Below are positions 1 to 7,463 of a stretch of 64,000 nt of DNA, piece by piece; position 1 is the first letter of the stretch, and every line of letters begins with the position of its first letter. The notes beneath the pieces are model-generated. The model saw nothing but the letters and a program-made list of their open reading frames with translations. It was not told the DNA's origin and did not search any database. This DNA is from JAJPHF01 sp035293805. GTDB lineage: Bacteria; Chloroflexota; UBA6077; JAJPHF01. The stretch covers positions 310,001 to 374,000 of the forward strand of contig DATGMD010000060.1 of assembly GCA_035293805.1 (NCBI GenBank), in the 5' to 3' direction. A program made the position numbers and the translations under genes.

Positions 1-68
1 GCGGCCGGGCGCGCCACCGCCAGCGGCTGGTGGCCCAGCTCGTAGGTCGACAACAGTAGGACGTTCAC
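1..68 (-). CDS. N-terminal fragment of a B12-binding-type radical SAM protein (runs off left edge)
   Basis: Only the first 22 codons lie in the window. Read from a GTG at 68, they give MNVLLLSTYELGHQPLAVAR, followed by PA. The start of a Rossmann-like strand plus STYELGHQP resembles the N-terminus of radical SAM proteins that carry a cobalamin-binding domain. A GAGGAGC ribosome site lies about 8 bases upstream. The family call rests on one short motif recalled from that family, and the catalytic CxxxCxxC is outside the window. The gene is divergent from rpmH. Confidence 0.5.
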   Translation of the reverse strand, partial: MNVLLLSTYELGHQPLAVARPA

Positions 69-356
69 CCGCGCTCCTCGTGCCCCGGTCGCGCGTGCGG
101 CGCCGCGCAGCGCCCCCCTTCGTTATACCGCGGCGCCACCGCTACCCTCGGCCCGCTCGTCGCGCCCGGCCGCTCCGGGGCGTGCCATCGTCTACCTGGC
201 GGGAGCCGAGGCGTGGGGAGCATGCGGCGAGCGCGGCCCCTTGGCGACGAGCGAGGGGGCGGGGGGTGGACGCGAAGGCCGTCTATTCGCTTTTGACACC
301 CCGTCCGGAGCGCCGCTATAATTTGACCGCTCCACGCATAGAGGGTGAGGTAACCA
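69..356. other. Intergenic region between the edge gene and rpmH
   Basis: GC-rich spacer between the divergent radical SAM fragment and rpmH. I see the rpmH promoter at 293-322 and no convincing small gene. I found no cluster of DnaA boxes (TTATCCACA-like), so there is no sign of oriC here even though rpmH often lies near it. Confidence 0.5.
293..322 (+). promoter_or_regulatory. Strong housekeeping-sigma promoter of rpmH operon
   Basis: TTGACA (293-298) and TATAAT (317-322) are both perfect consensus with an 18-base spacer. The start is GTG 357 with a GGTGAGG ribosome site just upstream. This is the best sigma-70-type promoter in the window and would drive rpmH-rnpA-yidD-yidC-jag. Confidence 0.85.
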
Positions 357-497
357 GTGCCGAAGCGGACGTGGCAGCCGAAGCGCATCCCGCGCAAGCG
401 CGAGCACGGCTTCCTGAAGCGGATGAGTACGCCCGGCGGGCGCAACGTGCTACGGCGCCGCCGCCTGCGCGGGCGCAAGCGCTTGACTGTGGTCTAA
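357..497 (+). CDS. rpmH: 50S ribosomal protein L34
   Basis: A 46-residue, Arg/Lys-rich protein that starts MPKRTWQPKRIPRKREHGFL and contains the L34 core RMSTPGGRNVLRRRRLRGRKRL. L34 is a small structural protein of the large ribosomal subunit that binds 23S rRNA. The length is normal for the family. The start is GTG 357, chosen because it opens the conserved MPKRTWQP sequence and has a ribosome site directly upstream. It is the first gene of the rpmH-rnpA-yidD-yidC-jag cluster and is driven by the consensus promoter at 293-322. It is too short for many automatic gene callers. Confidence 0.95.
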   Translation: MPKRTWQPKRIPRKREHGFLKRMSTPGGRNVLRRRRLRGRKRLTVV

Positions 498-597
498 GCC
501 CCGGCGGGGATCACAGGAACGCGCCGCGACCGTAGCTGAGCGATGACGAGCCACTGGGCGCCCTCGCGGGCGCCGGCGCAGGCAGGACAGACGCGGC

Positions 598-1044
598 ATC
601 GAGCGAGCGCAGCGCCTTCGGAAAGCGGCGGACTTCCAGCGGGTGCGGGCCCGGCGACGGTCCTGGGCGCACCCGCTGTTGGTGTTGTACGCGGCGCCGC
701 GCGAGGGCGAGCCGGGGCCCCCGCGCAGCGGCTTCGTCGTCGGCCGGCGCGTGGGCAACGCCGTTGTGCGCAACCGCGTGAAGCGGCGCCTGCGGGAAGC
801 CGTGCGGGCGCGCTCTCCGGCACTGGTGCCGGGCGTCGATCTGGTTTGGAGCGCGCGCCCGCCGATCGCGGTGGCCGACTTCGCCGCCATCGCGGCTGCC
901 GTGGAGGAGCTGCTGCGCCGGGCACGCTTATTGCGCGACAGGAGGCCCGGCCAGGTGGGGCCGGCCACCGAACGAGCGGCGGAGCGCGGTGCGCGCAGGC
1001 GGCCGCCGGCCGGGCCCGCGGACGCCGCGGCCATGACTACGTGA
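598..1044 (+). CDS. rnpA: Ribonuclease P protein component
   Basis: RnpA binds RNase P RNA and helps it process the 5' ends of pre-tRNAs. The family signature is clear: RLRKAADFQRVRARRRSWAH at the N-terminus, then GFVVGRRVGNAVVRNRVKRRLREAVR (the RNR motif), with an alpha-beta pattern after it. The start is a problem. The conserved N-terminal helix begins well before the first GTG in frame (643), yet the frame upstream to the TGA at 544 has no ATG, GTG or TTG. The given start is an ATC at 598, the most plausible non-standard choice. A one-base frameshift joining ATG 543 is the alternative. The C-terminus carries an extra Arg/Ala-rich tail and its TGA overlaps the yidD GTG. Confidence 0.85.
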   Translation: MERAQRLRKAADFQRVRARRRSWAHPLLVLYAAPREGEPGPPRSGFVVGRRVGNAVVRNRVKRRLREAVRARSPALVPGVDLVWSARPPIAVADFAAIAAAVEELLRRARLLRDRRPGQVGPATERAAERGARRRPPAGPADAAAMTT

Positions 1045-1259
1045 CGATGATCGACGCGCTCGCGCTTGGATTGATTCGCCTGTACCAGCGGGTGATCTCG
1101 CCGCTCCTCCCGCCGGCCTGTCGGTTCGTCCCCACGTGCTCGGTCTACGCGTTCGAGGCGATTGAGCGCCACGGCGTCGCGCTCGGCGGCTGGCTTGCCG
1201 TGCGGCGCCTGGCGCGCTGCCATCCGTTTTGCGCGGGCGGGTACGATCCCGTGCCCTAG
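1041..1259 (+). CDS. yidD: Membrane protein insertion efficiency factor YidD
   Basis: A small (72 residue) protein with the YidD signature: IRLYQRVISPLLPPACRFVP, then TCSVYAFEAIERHG, then RLARCHPFCAGGYDPVP. The three conserved cysteines (CRF, CSVY, CHPF) are present. YidD is thought to sit at the inner face of the membrane and assist YidC-dependent insertion. GTG 1041 overlaps the rnpA stop as GTGA, which suggests translational coupling. ATG 1047 is the alternative and shortens the protein by two residues. It lies between rnpA and yidC, the usual order. Confidence 0.93.
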   Translation: MTMIDALALGLIRLYQRVISPLLPPACRFVPTCSVYAFEAIERHGVALGGWLAVRRLARCHPFCAGGYDPVP

Positions 1260-1285
1260 TCCGCGCCGCGCCGTCGGGAGGCTCT

Positions 1286-2197
1286 TTGGACATCGGCCAA
1301 CTCTGGCAAGCGGTGCTCGTGCAGCCGCTGAGCCAGGCGCTCCTCTATCTCGCCGACTTCACTGGCTCGGCCGGCCTCGCCATCATCCTGTTCACGATCA
1401 TCGTCAAGATCGTCCTGTTCCCGCTCACCTGGCAGCAGATCAAGTCGCAGCGCGCCATGATGGTCCTGCAGCCGCGGCTGAAGGTGATCCAGAAGAAGTA
1501 CGCCAAGGACCGCGTCAAGCTCCAAGAAGAGACGATGCGGATCTACAAGGAGGCGAACGTCAACCCGGCCGCGGGCTGCCTGCCATTGTTCATCCAGATG
1601 CCGATCTGGTACGCCCTGTACCAGGGCCTCCAGCACCTGGCCGCCACCGAGCCGGTGTTCCAGCAGGGCTTCTTGTGGATCTCCAGCCTGGCGCACCCCG
1701 ACTACCTACCGTTCACCCTGCCGAACTCGACCGCGCCCATTCCGAACCCCGTCCTGCCGGTGTTGACGGCGGTGACGCAGCTCGTCATCCAGCGCATGAT
1801 GACGCCGCCGAACCCGGACCCGCAGCAGGCGCAGATGAACAAGGCCATGCAGTTCATGCCGCTGATGTTCCTGTTCTTCTCGTTCAATTTCCCGGCCGGC
1901 CTCGTGCTGTACTGGGTGACCTCGAACCTATTCAGCCTCGTGCAGCAGTATTTCCTGACCGGCTGGGGTGGGCTCTTCCCCGGCGGCTATCAGCCCAGCA
2001 CCCCGTTCGCGGGCTCGTGGCAGCCGGGTGGCCTGCCGGCCGTCCCGCCGACCAACGGCGCGGCGCTGGACGACGAGGAGGAGCCGCCGGCCGAGCGGCC
2101 GGGGCCGCGGGCGCGCGCCGGGGGGCCGGGGCCGGGGGGCAATGGCCGTGCTTCCCCACGCCCGGGCAAGGAGAAGAAACGCAGTGCGAAGCGTTGA
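1286..2197 (+). CDS. yidC: Membrane protein insertase YidC/Oxa1
   Basis: YidC inserts and folds membrane proteins, alone or with Sec. The protein (about 303 residues) is the short form lacking the large Gram-negative periplasmic domain. The first membrane segment GLAIILFTIIVKIVLFPLTW is followed by the cytoplasmic hairpin QQIKSQRAMMVLQPRLKVIQ with the key Arg of the hydrophilic groove region. Next come NPAAGCLPLFIQMPIWYALY and a late hydrophobic pair ending FPAGLVLYWVTSNLFSLVQQ. The C-terminal tail is Pro/Gly-rich and then basic (KEKKRSAKR), typical for ribosome contact. TTG 1286 with GGGAGG just upstream is the chosen start. The 3' end overlaps jag by 14 bases. Confidence 0.95.
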   Translation: MDIGQLWQAVLVQPLSQALLYLADFTGSAGLAIILFTIIVKIVLFPLTWQQIKSQRAMMVLQPRLKVIQKKYAKDRVKLQEETMRIYKEANVNPAAGCLPLFIQMPIWYALYQGLQHLAATEPVFQQGFLWISSLAHPDYLPFTLPNSTAPIPNPVLPVLTAVTQLVIQRMMTPPNPDPQQAQMNKAMQFMPLMFLFFSFNFPAGLVLYWVTSNLFSLVQQYFLTGWGGLFPGGYQPSTPFAGSWQPGGLPAVPPTNGAALDDEEEPPAERPGPRARAGGPGPGGNGRASPRPGKEKKRSAKR

Positions 2198-2870
2198 ATC
2201 CCACGGGAAAACCGTCGACGAGGCGATTGGTCAGGCGCTGCGGCGGCTGGGCCGCCAGCGCGACGAGGTGGACATTACGGTCCTGAGCGAGGGCAGCCGC
2301 GGCGTCTTCGGGATCGGCGCCGAGGAGGCCCGGGTGCGCGTCACGGTGCGCGAGGCCGAGGGCGAGGCCGCCGGGCCGCCGGCCGAGCAGGAAGCGGTGC
2401 CCCTGGAGCGGCTGCCCGAGGTGGCCGAGGACATGCTGACCGACCTGCTGGAGCTAATGGGTATCGAGGGCCAGGTGTCGGTGCGCGAGGTGGACATCGA
2501 GTCGGCGAGCCCCAGCATCGTCCTCGACGTGGAGGGCGAGGACCTGGGCGTGCTGATCGGGCGCCGGGGCGAGACGGCCGCCGCGCTCCAGTACACGCTC
2601 GGCATGCTGGTCCAGCGCCGCCTGCGCCGCTGGGTCCGCGTGAACGTGGACGTGGGGCACTATCACGACCGGCAGGCGGCGCTGATCCGCTCGAAGGCGC
2701 AGCGTACCGCCGAGCGCGTGCAGCGCGCGCGCACGCCGATTGCGATGGAGCCGATGCGGCCGGCCGACCGGCGCATCGTCCACATTGCTTTGGCCGAGCA
2801 CCCCGACGTCATGACCTATAGCATCGGGGCGGGCGACGAGCGGCGCGTCGTCGTCGCCCCCCGCGCCTAG
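2184..2870 (+). CDS. jag: Jag/KhpB-type RNA-binding protein (Jag-N, KH, R3H)
   Basis: About 228 residues with three recognisable parts. An N-terminal Jag domain holds SVESHGKTVDEAIGQALRRL and GVFGIGAEEARV. A KH domain contains the GXXG loop IGRRGE. A C-terminal R3H domain contains REVHIAL-like RRIVHIALAEH. Jag/KhpB binds RNA in partnership with KhpA and affects cell division and sporulation in other bacteria. It follows yidC in many genomes, as here. GTG 2184 lies inside the yidC 3' end with a GGAGAAG ribosome site ahead of it, and the sequence after it matches the family start. Confidence 0.92.
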   Translation: MRSVESHGKTVDEAIGQALRRLGRQRDEVDITVLSEGSRGVFGIGAEEARVRVTVREAEGEAAGPPAEQEAVPLERLPEVAEDMLTDLLELMGIEGQVSVREVDIESASPSIVLDVEGEDLGVLIGRRGETAAALQYTLGMLVQRRLRRWVRVNVDVGHYHDRQAALIRSKAQRTAERVQRARTPIAMEPMRPADRRIVHIALAEHPDVMTYSIGAGDERRVVVAPRA

Positions 2871-2871
2871 G

Positions 2872-3019
2872 CCAGTGCCGAGTTGCAAGTGCTGAGTGCA
2901 GCGTCCGGCTCCCCGGTCCTGGGCGGAGCCCGCCTCCCCAGCGCCGCAAGTGTAGGCGGCGAGGCTGTTGGGGCTGAACCTGAGCCACTCAGCACTCAGC
3001 ACTCAGCACTCAGCACTCG
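2872..3019. repeat. Inverted arrays of a heptamer repeat (CTCAGCA/TGCTGAG)
   Basis: Short copies in the TGCTGAG sense lie near 2889-2900 and a tandem run in the CTCAGCA sense fills about 2987-3017. The two arms flank roughly 85 bases and could pair as a hairpin. The repeat overlaps the jag/pfkB gap and the 5' end of the kinase gene, where it is read as LSTQHSALST. Other copies lie at 25946-25976, 27301-27376, 38350-38385 and 38822-38871. Confidence 0.85.
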
Positions 3020-3854
3020 TGTAGACTACCTGCTGATCGGGCACGTCTGCCTCGACGAGACGGCGGACGGGGAGCGGCTGGGCGGCACGGTGGCGTACGC
3101 CGGCCTGGCCGCGCAGCGACAGGGCTGGCGCGTCGGGATCGTGACGAGCGCCGCGCCGGGGCTGGACCTGGCCGCCCACTTGCCCGGCATCGCTATCCAG
3201 CGCGTCCCGGCAACGGCCACCACGCGCTTTCGGAACGCCTACGCGGCCGGCGCGCGGCGGCAGCGGTTGCTGGCGCGCGCGGCGCCGCTCGGCTGGGCCG
3301 ACGTGCCGCCCGCCTGGCGGGCGGCCCGCATCGTTCACCTGGCGCCGGTGGCGCGGGAAGTGGACCTGGCGCTCGCGGCCGCGCTCGCGGCGCCCGGCCG
3401 GCTGGTCGGGGCCACGCCCCAGGGGTGGCTGCGGCAGTGGGATGGGGCCGGCGCGGTGGTGGCCTCGCCGTGCGGCGACTTGCCGGAGCGCCTGCGCGGC
3501 GTGCAGGCAGTGGCGCTCAGCGAGGAAGATCTGGCAGCCGAGCCGGAAGCCGCGGCGCGGCTGGCTGCGGCCGGGCCGCTGGTCGCGCTGACGCGCGGCG
3601 CGCAGGGCGTGCGGCTGTGGCAGGGCGCCGTGGCCGAGGACGTGCCGGCTTGTCCGGCGCGGCCCGACGACCCGACCGGCGCCGGCGACGTGTTCGCGGC
3701 CGTGTGGTTTGGGCGGCTGGCGCGGGGGGACAGTCCGGTGGCGGCCGCGCGCTACGCGGCGTGCGCGGCGGCATGTGCGGTCGAGCAGCCGGGCCTCGCC
3801 GGGGTGCCAACGGCAGACGAGATCGAGGAGCGACTGGCGCGTTGGGCAGCGTAA
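2883..3854 (+). CDS. PfkB-family carbohydrate/nucleoside kinase
   Basis: The protein has the fold and motifs of the ribokinase/PfkB family. GGTVAYAGLAAQRQGWRVGI is the N-terminal substrate region, and DPTGAGDVFAA is the C-terminal signature with the catalytic Asp and anion hole. The substrate cannot be told from sequence. The start is uncertain. Family homology begins at VDYLLIGHVCLDET (about 3022), directly after a heptamer repeat, and there is no ATG, GTG or TTG there. The nearest frame-matching start is TTG 2883, itself next to a repeat copy, which adds a 46-residue repeat-derived leader. The 3' end overlaps parA by 13 bases, so the two are probably co-transcribed. Confidence 0.85.
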   Translation: MQVLSAASGSPVLGGARLPSAASVGGEAVGAEPEPLSTQHSALSTRVDYLLIGHVCLDETADGERLGGTVAYAGLAAQRQGWRVGIVTSAAPGLDLAAHLPGIAIQRVPATATTRFRNAYAAGARRQRLLARAAPLGWADVPPAWRAARIVHLAPVAREVDLALAAALAAPGRLVGATPQGWLRQWDGAGAVVASPCGDLPERLRGVQAVALSEEDLAAEPEAAARLAAAGPLVALTRGAQGVRLWQGAVAEDVPACPARPDDPTGAGDVFAAVWFGRLARGDSPVAAARYAACAAACAVEQPGLAGVPTADEIEERLARWAA

Positions 3855-4627
3855 TCGCGATCGCCAACCAGAAGGGCGGTGTGGGCAAGACCACCACGGC
3901 CGTCCATGTGGGCGCGTACCTGGGCCTCGTCGGCCCGGCGCTGCTGGTGGACTGCGACCCGCAGGCGAACGCCACTAGCTGGCTCGGCCAGAACCCGCGC
4001 GACGTGGCGCCCTCGGTGTACGAGGTGCTGCTGGGCGAGGCGCCGCTGGCGGCGGTCGTGCGGCCCACGGGCGAGCAGGGCCTCTGGCTGGCGCCGGCCA
4101 GCTACGGCCTGGCGGGCGCTCAGGTGGAGCTGGTCGACGCGCCCGACCGGGACCTGCGGCTGCGCGAGGCGCTGGCGCCGATCCGCGACCAGTACGAGCT
4201 AATCCTGCTGGACTGCCCGCCGTCGCTTGGGCTGCTGACGCTGAACGCCCTGGCGGCCGCCGACGCGCTGCTGGTCCCCGTGCAGTGCGAGTACCTGGCG
4301 CTGGAGGGGCTGGGCCAGCTCTTGGCCAGCGTCGAGCGCGTGCGCGAGCACCTGAACCCGCGCCTGGAGGTGCTGGGCTTGCTGCTGACGATGGCCGACG
4401 CGCGCACGAACCTGAGCGCGCAGGTGCAGACCGAGGTGCGCGAGCACTTCCCCGACCTGACGTTCGCCAGCGTGATCCCCCGCGCCGTGCGCCTCAGCGA
4501 GGCGCCGAGCCACGGCCAGTCGGTCCTGCGCTACGATCCCACGTCGCGCGGCGCGGCGGCCTATGCCGCGCTGGCCGACGAGCTGGTGGGGCGGGGCTAC
4601 GGCGCCGTCGCGGGCGGCCGCGCATGA
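3842..4627 (+). CDS. parA: Chromosome-partitioning ATPase ParA/Soj
   Basis: ParA ATPases bind DNA non-specifically and, with ParB-parS, move origins apart. The deviant Walker A box NQKGGVGKTTTAVH lies near residues 9-22, followed by LLVDCDPQANAT and the Walker B region LILLDCPPSLG. The length (261 residues) is typical for the chromosomal type without an N-terminal HTH. TTG 3842, inside the end of the upstream kinase gene, was chosen because the P-loop strand follows at once and a GAGGAG site precedes it. It overlaps parB by ATGA. Confidence 0.95.
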   Translation: MGSVIAIANQKGGVGKTTTAVHVGAYLGLVGPALLVDCDPQANATSWLGQNPRDVAPSVYEVLLGEAPLAAVVRPTGEQGLWLAPASYGLAGAQVELVDAPDRDLRLREALAPIRDQYELILLDCPPSLGLLTLNALAAADALLVPVQCEYLALEGLGQLLASVERVREHLNPRLEVLGLLLTMADARTNLSAQVQTEVREHFPDLTFASVIPRAVRLSEAPSHGQSVLRYDPTSRGAAAYAALADELVGRGYGAVAGGRA

Positions 4628-5532
4628 AGCGGCGACCGGGCGGCCTGGGCCGTGGGCTGGACGCGCTGTTCCCGGCGCGCCCGACCGCGCCACCCGACGA
4701 GCCGGCGGCGCCTACCGGCGAGACGCCGCCGGCGGGGGCGCTGGCGCTGCCCGTGGCGGCCATTCGCCCAAACCCCGACCAGCCCCGCTCGCGCATCGCC
4801 GAGGACGAGCTGGCCGACCTGGCCGCGTCGATCCGGGTCCACGGCGTGCTGCAGCCGGTGATCGTGTCGCGCACCGGCGACGACTACGTGCTGATCGCGG
4901 GCGAGCGGCGCTGGCGGGCCGCGCAACTCGCCGGGCTGGAGACGGTGCCGGCGATCGTGAAGGACGTGGCGCCCCGCGAGCGGCTGGAGCTGGCGATCGT
5001 CGAGAACGTGCAGCGCCAGGACCTCACGCCGCTGGAGGAGGCGGTCGCCTACCGGCAGCTTCTGACCGAGCACGGCCTGACCCAGGAGGCGGTCGCGGCG
5101 CGAGTGGGCAAGAGCCGCGTGGCCGTGGCGAATGCGCTCCGCCTGCTCCACCTGGCGCCAGCCGTCCACGAGGCGCTGGCCGCGGGTCGCATCACGGCGG
5201 GCCACGCCCGGGCGCTGCTGGGGTGTCCCGACGCCGCGGCGCAGGAGGCCTTGCTGGCGCGCGTGCTGACCGAGGACCTGAGCGTGCGCGCCACGGAGGA
5301 GGCCGTGCGGCGTGGCACGGCGCGGCCCATGCCGCCCTCGCGGCTGGCGGGCGTGGAGCCGGCGCCCGAGCCGACCTCGCCGGAGGTGGCCGCGCTGGAG
5401 CGCGAGCTGCGCGACGCTCTGGCCACGAAGGTCCAGCTCTACCACTCGCGGCGCGGCGGGCGCATCGTCATCCACTACTTTTCAGACGAAGAGCTGCAGG
5501 GTCTGTGCGAGCGTCTGACTGGTCGCCCGTAG
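4624..5532 (+). CDS. parB: Chromosome-partitioning protein ParB/Spo0J
   Basis: ParB is a CTP-dependent clamp that loads at parS and spreads along DNA. The sequence shows RRPGGLGRGLDALFP at the N-terminus (the ParA-contact region), PNPDQPR, the CTP-binding motif GERRWRAAQLAG, the HTH region LTQEAVAARVGKSRVAVANALRLL, and a C-terminal dimerisation region with the KVQLYHSRRGGRIVIHYFSDEEL element. At 302 residues it has normal length. The start ATG overlaps the parA stop. I saw no obvious parS palindrome in or near the operon. Confidence 0.95.
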   Translation: MKRRPGGLGRGLDALFPARPTAPPDEPAAPTGETPPAGALALPVAAIRPNPDQPRSRIAEDELADLAASIRVHGVLQPVIVSRTGDDYVLIAGERRWRAAQLAGLETVPAIVKDVAPRERLELAIVENVQRQDLTPLEEAVAYRQLLTEHGLTQEAVAARVGKSRVAVANALRLLHLAPAVHEALAAGRITAGHARALLGCPDAAAQEALLARVLTEDLSVRATEEAVRRGTARPMPPSRLAGVEPAPEPTSPEVAALERELRDALATKVQLYHSRRGGRIVIHYFSDEELQGLCERLTGRP

Positions 5533-5556
5533 CGCGGGGGCCAGTCGCTCGCGTGG

Positions 5557-5589
5557 TACAATGACCCAAACAGTGACTGGGAGGCCACC
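5557..5589 (+). promoter_or_regulatory. -10 element and ribosome site that set the start of the 5591 gene
   Basis: TACAAT-type -10 (preceded by TGG) lies at about 5557-5562 and covers the ATG at 5561, so that ATG would not be in the transcript. GGGAGG follows at about 5579, 6-7 bases before GTG 5591. This favours the GTG start. No clear -35 is seen. Confidence 0.5.
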
Positions 5590-5590
5590 G

Positions 5591-6652
5591 GTGCCCTGTC
5601 CCGGCCGCTGGCTACTGTTCTTGTGCCTGGTGGTGTGCGCCCCGCCCCTGACCAGCTGCGGCGCGCTGGTCGCCTCGGCGCCGCCGGTCGCGCCCTCGCC
5701 CGCGCCGCTCCTGCCGACGCCCGCGCCCTCGCCGCTCCCGGCGCTGCGCGTCGTCTTCACCGAGCGCGACGCGGGCAACGTGATGCTGTGGGTCGCGTAT
5801 GGCCTGGGCCTGTTCCGTCAACACGGCCTGGAAGTCACGCTGACGCAGGAGCCCGACCGGGCGGCGCTCGACGAGCTGGTGGCTGGTCAAACCGACGTGG
5901 TGGTGGGCAACGGCGCCAGCGCGCTGGTCGCCGCGGCGGGCGGCGCGGACGTGCGCTTCGTGGCCGGCCTGCTGAACAGCTTCCCCTATCGGCTGCTGGT
6001 CGATCCCGCCGTCGAGACGCCGGCCGACCTGCGGGGCGGCCGGCTTGGGGTGGGTCGCCCTGGCTCGGCGTCCGAGGTGGCCACGCGCCTGGCGCTCCGC
6101 GAGCTAGAGCTAGAGCCGGGGAAGGACGTGCAGCTCTTGCAGGTGAGCGCGGCCCAGGAGCGACAGGCCGCGCTGGAGAACGGGGCGATTCTGGGGGCGG
6201 CTGTGGTGCCACCCGAGACCGTCTTTCTCGAGCGGCTGGACTTCCATAGCCTGCTCGACTTCGGGCCGGTCGGCGCCGAGGGACCGGCCCGGCAGGTGGT
6301 GGTGGCCGCGCGGCTGCTGCAGGAGCGGCCGACGCTGGTGCAGCGGTTCGTGGACACGTTGGTGGAGGCGACGGCGCTGGCCAAGCGCGACCCGGCGGTC
6401 GCGCGGCGCGTCCTGGCCGAGTACCTCCACGTGAGCGACGATGCGGCGCTGGATGACACGTATGACCTCTTCGTGCGCCAGCTCGCGCCCCGTGCCCCCT
6501 ATCCCGCCACTGCCGGCAGCATCAGCCGATTCCTGCCTCTGCTCGCCGACACTGACCCCGACACCGCGACGCTGGACCCGATCCGGCTGAGCGATCGTCA
6601 CTTCGTGCAGCAGGCCCTGGACAACGGCCTCGGCGATCAACCGGAGCGCTAA
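5591..6652 (+). CDS. ABC transporter substrate-binding lipoprotein, SsuA/ThiY/TauA (NMT1) type
   Basis: Starts with a basic-hydrophobic signal ending in the lipobox LTSC (RWLLFLCLVVCAPPLTSC), then a Pro-rich linker, then a two-lobe binding protein. Typical family elements are VAYGLGLFRQHGLEVTL near the mature N-terminus, the VVVGNG pocket strand, DLRGGRLGVGRPGSASEV and a C-terminal helical part. Such proteins deliver nitrate, sulfonate or pyrimidine-type substrates to an ABC importer. No permease or ATPase gene is adjacent, so the partner and substrate are unknown. GTG 5591 is preferred over ATG 5561 because the latter lies in the promoter -10. Confidence 0.82.
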   Translation: MPCPGRWLLFLCLVVCAPPLTSCGALVASAPPVAPSPAPLLPTPAPSPLPALRVVFTERDAGNVMLWVAYGLGLFRQHGLEVTLTQEPDRAALDELVAGQTDVVVGNGASALVAAAGGADVRFVAGLLNSFPYRLLVDPAVETPADLRGGRLGVGRPGSASEVATRLALRELELEPGKDVQLLQVSAAQERQAALENGAILGAAVVPPETVFLERLDFHSLLDFGPVGAEGPARQVVVAARLLQERPTLVQRFVDTLVEATALAKRDPAVARRVLAEYLHVSDDAALDDTYDLFVRQLAPRAPYPATAGSISRFLPLLADTDPDTATLDPIRLSDRHFVQQALDNGLGDQPER

Positions 6653-6845
6653 CCCCTCTCCCCTCAGCCCCCTCTCCCCCCACAGGGGAAAGGGAGGGCT
6701 TGCGGCGAGGGCGGCGGAGCGGTAGCCCCCGTCCCCTATGGGGGGAAGGGGTTATATCCGATCCGGCCCTGGGGTCGCCTAGGGAGGCGGGCCCTCACCC
6801 CGACCCTCTCCCAGAGGGAGAGGGAGTAAGGGAACGCCACCCCCG
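6653..6845. repeat. CCCTCTCCC / GGGAGAGGG intergenic repeat block
   Basis: The gap between the convergent 5591 and 6855 genes is filled by imperfect palindromes built on CCCTCTCC and GGGAGAGGG, for example 6656-6700 and 6794-6832. Similar blocks occur at 30968-31052 and 34226-34300. The hairpins could end transcription from both sides, but no U-tract is evident. Confidence 0.7.
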
Positions 6846-6854
6846 GATTCGGTA

Positions 6855-7379
6855 TCACTCCCCCTCGTCACGGCCGGCCGCTTGGTGGCTGGCGGCGCGT
6901 TCCAGGAGCGCCGTGGTGGAGGCGCCCGGCACGGTGGGCAGGAGCGCCACGGTGCCGCCGTAGGCGCGCACCAGCCGCGCCTCCGGGAGCGTGGCCTCGG
7001 TATAGTCGGCGCCCTTGACGTAGACCTCGGGGCGCAGAGCGGACACGAGCGGCTCGGCGGTGGCGGCGTCGAAGATGACCACGGCGTCGACGCAGCCGAG
7101 CGCCGCAACGACCTCGGCCCGCTCGGCGGCGGGCACGAGCGGGCGCGTCGGACCTTTGAGCGCCCGCACGGAGGCGTCGGCGTTCACGCCCACGACGAGG
7201 AAGTCGCCCAGGCGGCGGGCGGCTTGCAGGTAGCGGACGTGGCCGACGTGCAGCAGGTCGAAGCAACCGTTCGTCAGCACGAGACGGCCACCACTCGCGC
7301 GCAGCGCGGCCACGCGCGCCGCCAGCGCGGGTAGCGTGTAGTGCCGGTCGTCCGGCGGGGTCGCGCGATCGGTATTCAT
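6855..7379 (-). CDS. rfaE2: RfaE2-type adenylyltransferase (heptose 1-phosphate family)
   Basis: A 174-residue nucleotidyltransferase of the cytidylyltransferase fold. The key motif TNGCFDLLHVGHVRYLQAAR contains the HxGH that binds the nucleotide phosphates. VGVNADASVRALKGPTRPLVP and VYVKGADYTE follow, both characteristic of the RfaE domain II that makes ADP-heptose from heptose 1-phosphate and ATP. There is no RfaE1 kinase domain fused or adjacent, though glycosyltransferases lie divergently next door. In a monoderm the heptose would go to a surface glycan rather than LPS. A minus-strand TATAAT (7392-7387) sits so close to ATG 7379 that the mRNA may be leaderless. Confidence 0.88.
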   Translation of the reverse strand: MNTDRATPPDDRHYTLPALAARVAALRASGGRLVLTNGCFDLLHVGHVRYLQAARRLGDFLVVGVNADASVRALKGPTRPLVPAAERAEVVAALGCVDAVVIFDAATAEPLVSALRPEVYVKGADYTEATLPEARLVRAYGGTVALLPTVPGASTTALLERAASHQAAGRDEGE

Positions 7380-7386
7380 CGCGCGG

Positions 7387-7438
7387 ATTATAGCCCACGC
7401 GGCGTGAGTTGCCGCTGTATCAAAGCGCGGGGTAGAAT
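7387..7438. promoter_or_regulatory. Divergent promoters for rfaE2 (-) and the 7464 glycosyltransferase (+)
   Basis: On the minus strand TATAAT lies at 7392-7387, seven bases before ATG 7379. On the plus strand TTGCCG (7409-7414) and TAGAAT (7433-7438) are separated by 18 bases and precede AAGGAGAG and TTG 7464. The two promoters share about 50 bases. Confidence 0.6.
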
Positions 7439-7463
7439 TCGGCGTTCTTCAAGGAGAGTATCT

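Noticed and set aside
69..356. Origin of replication beside rpmH
   Set aside because: No dnaA gene and no DnaA-box cluster in the region, despite the near-origin gene order.
2987..3017. Direct repeats that could be mistaken for a CRISPR array
   Set aside because: Seven-base units in direct tandem with no spacers, and no cas genes nearby.
3842..5532. A parS site in or near parAB
   Set aside because: No TGTTYCACGTGRAACA-like palindrome was seen by eye.
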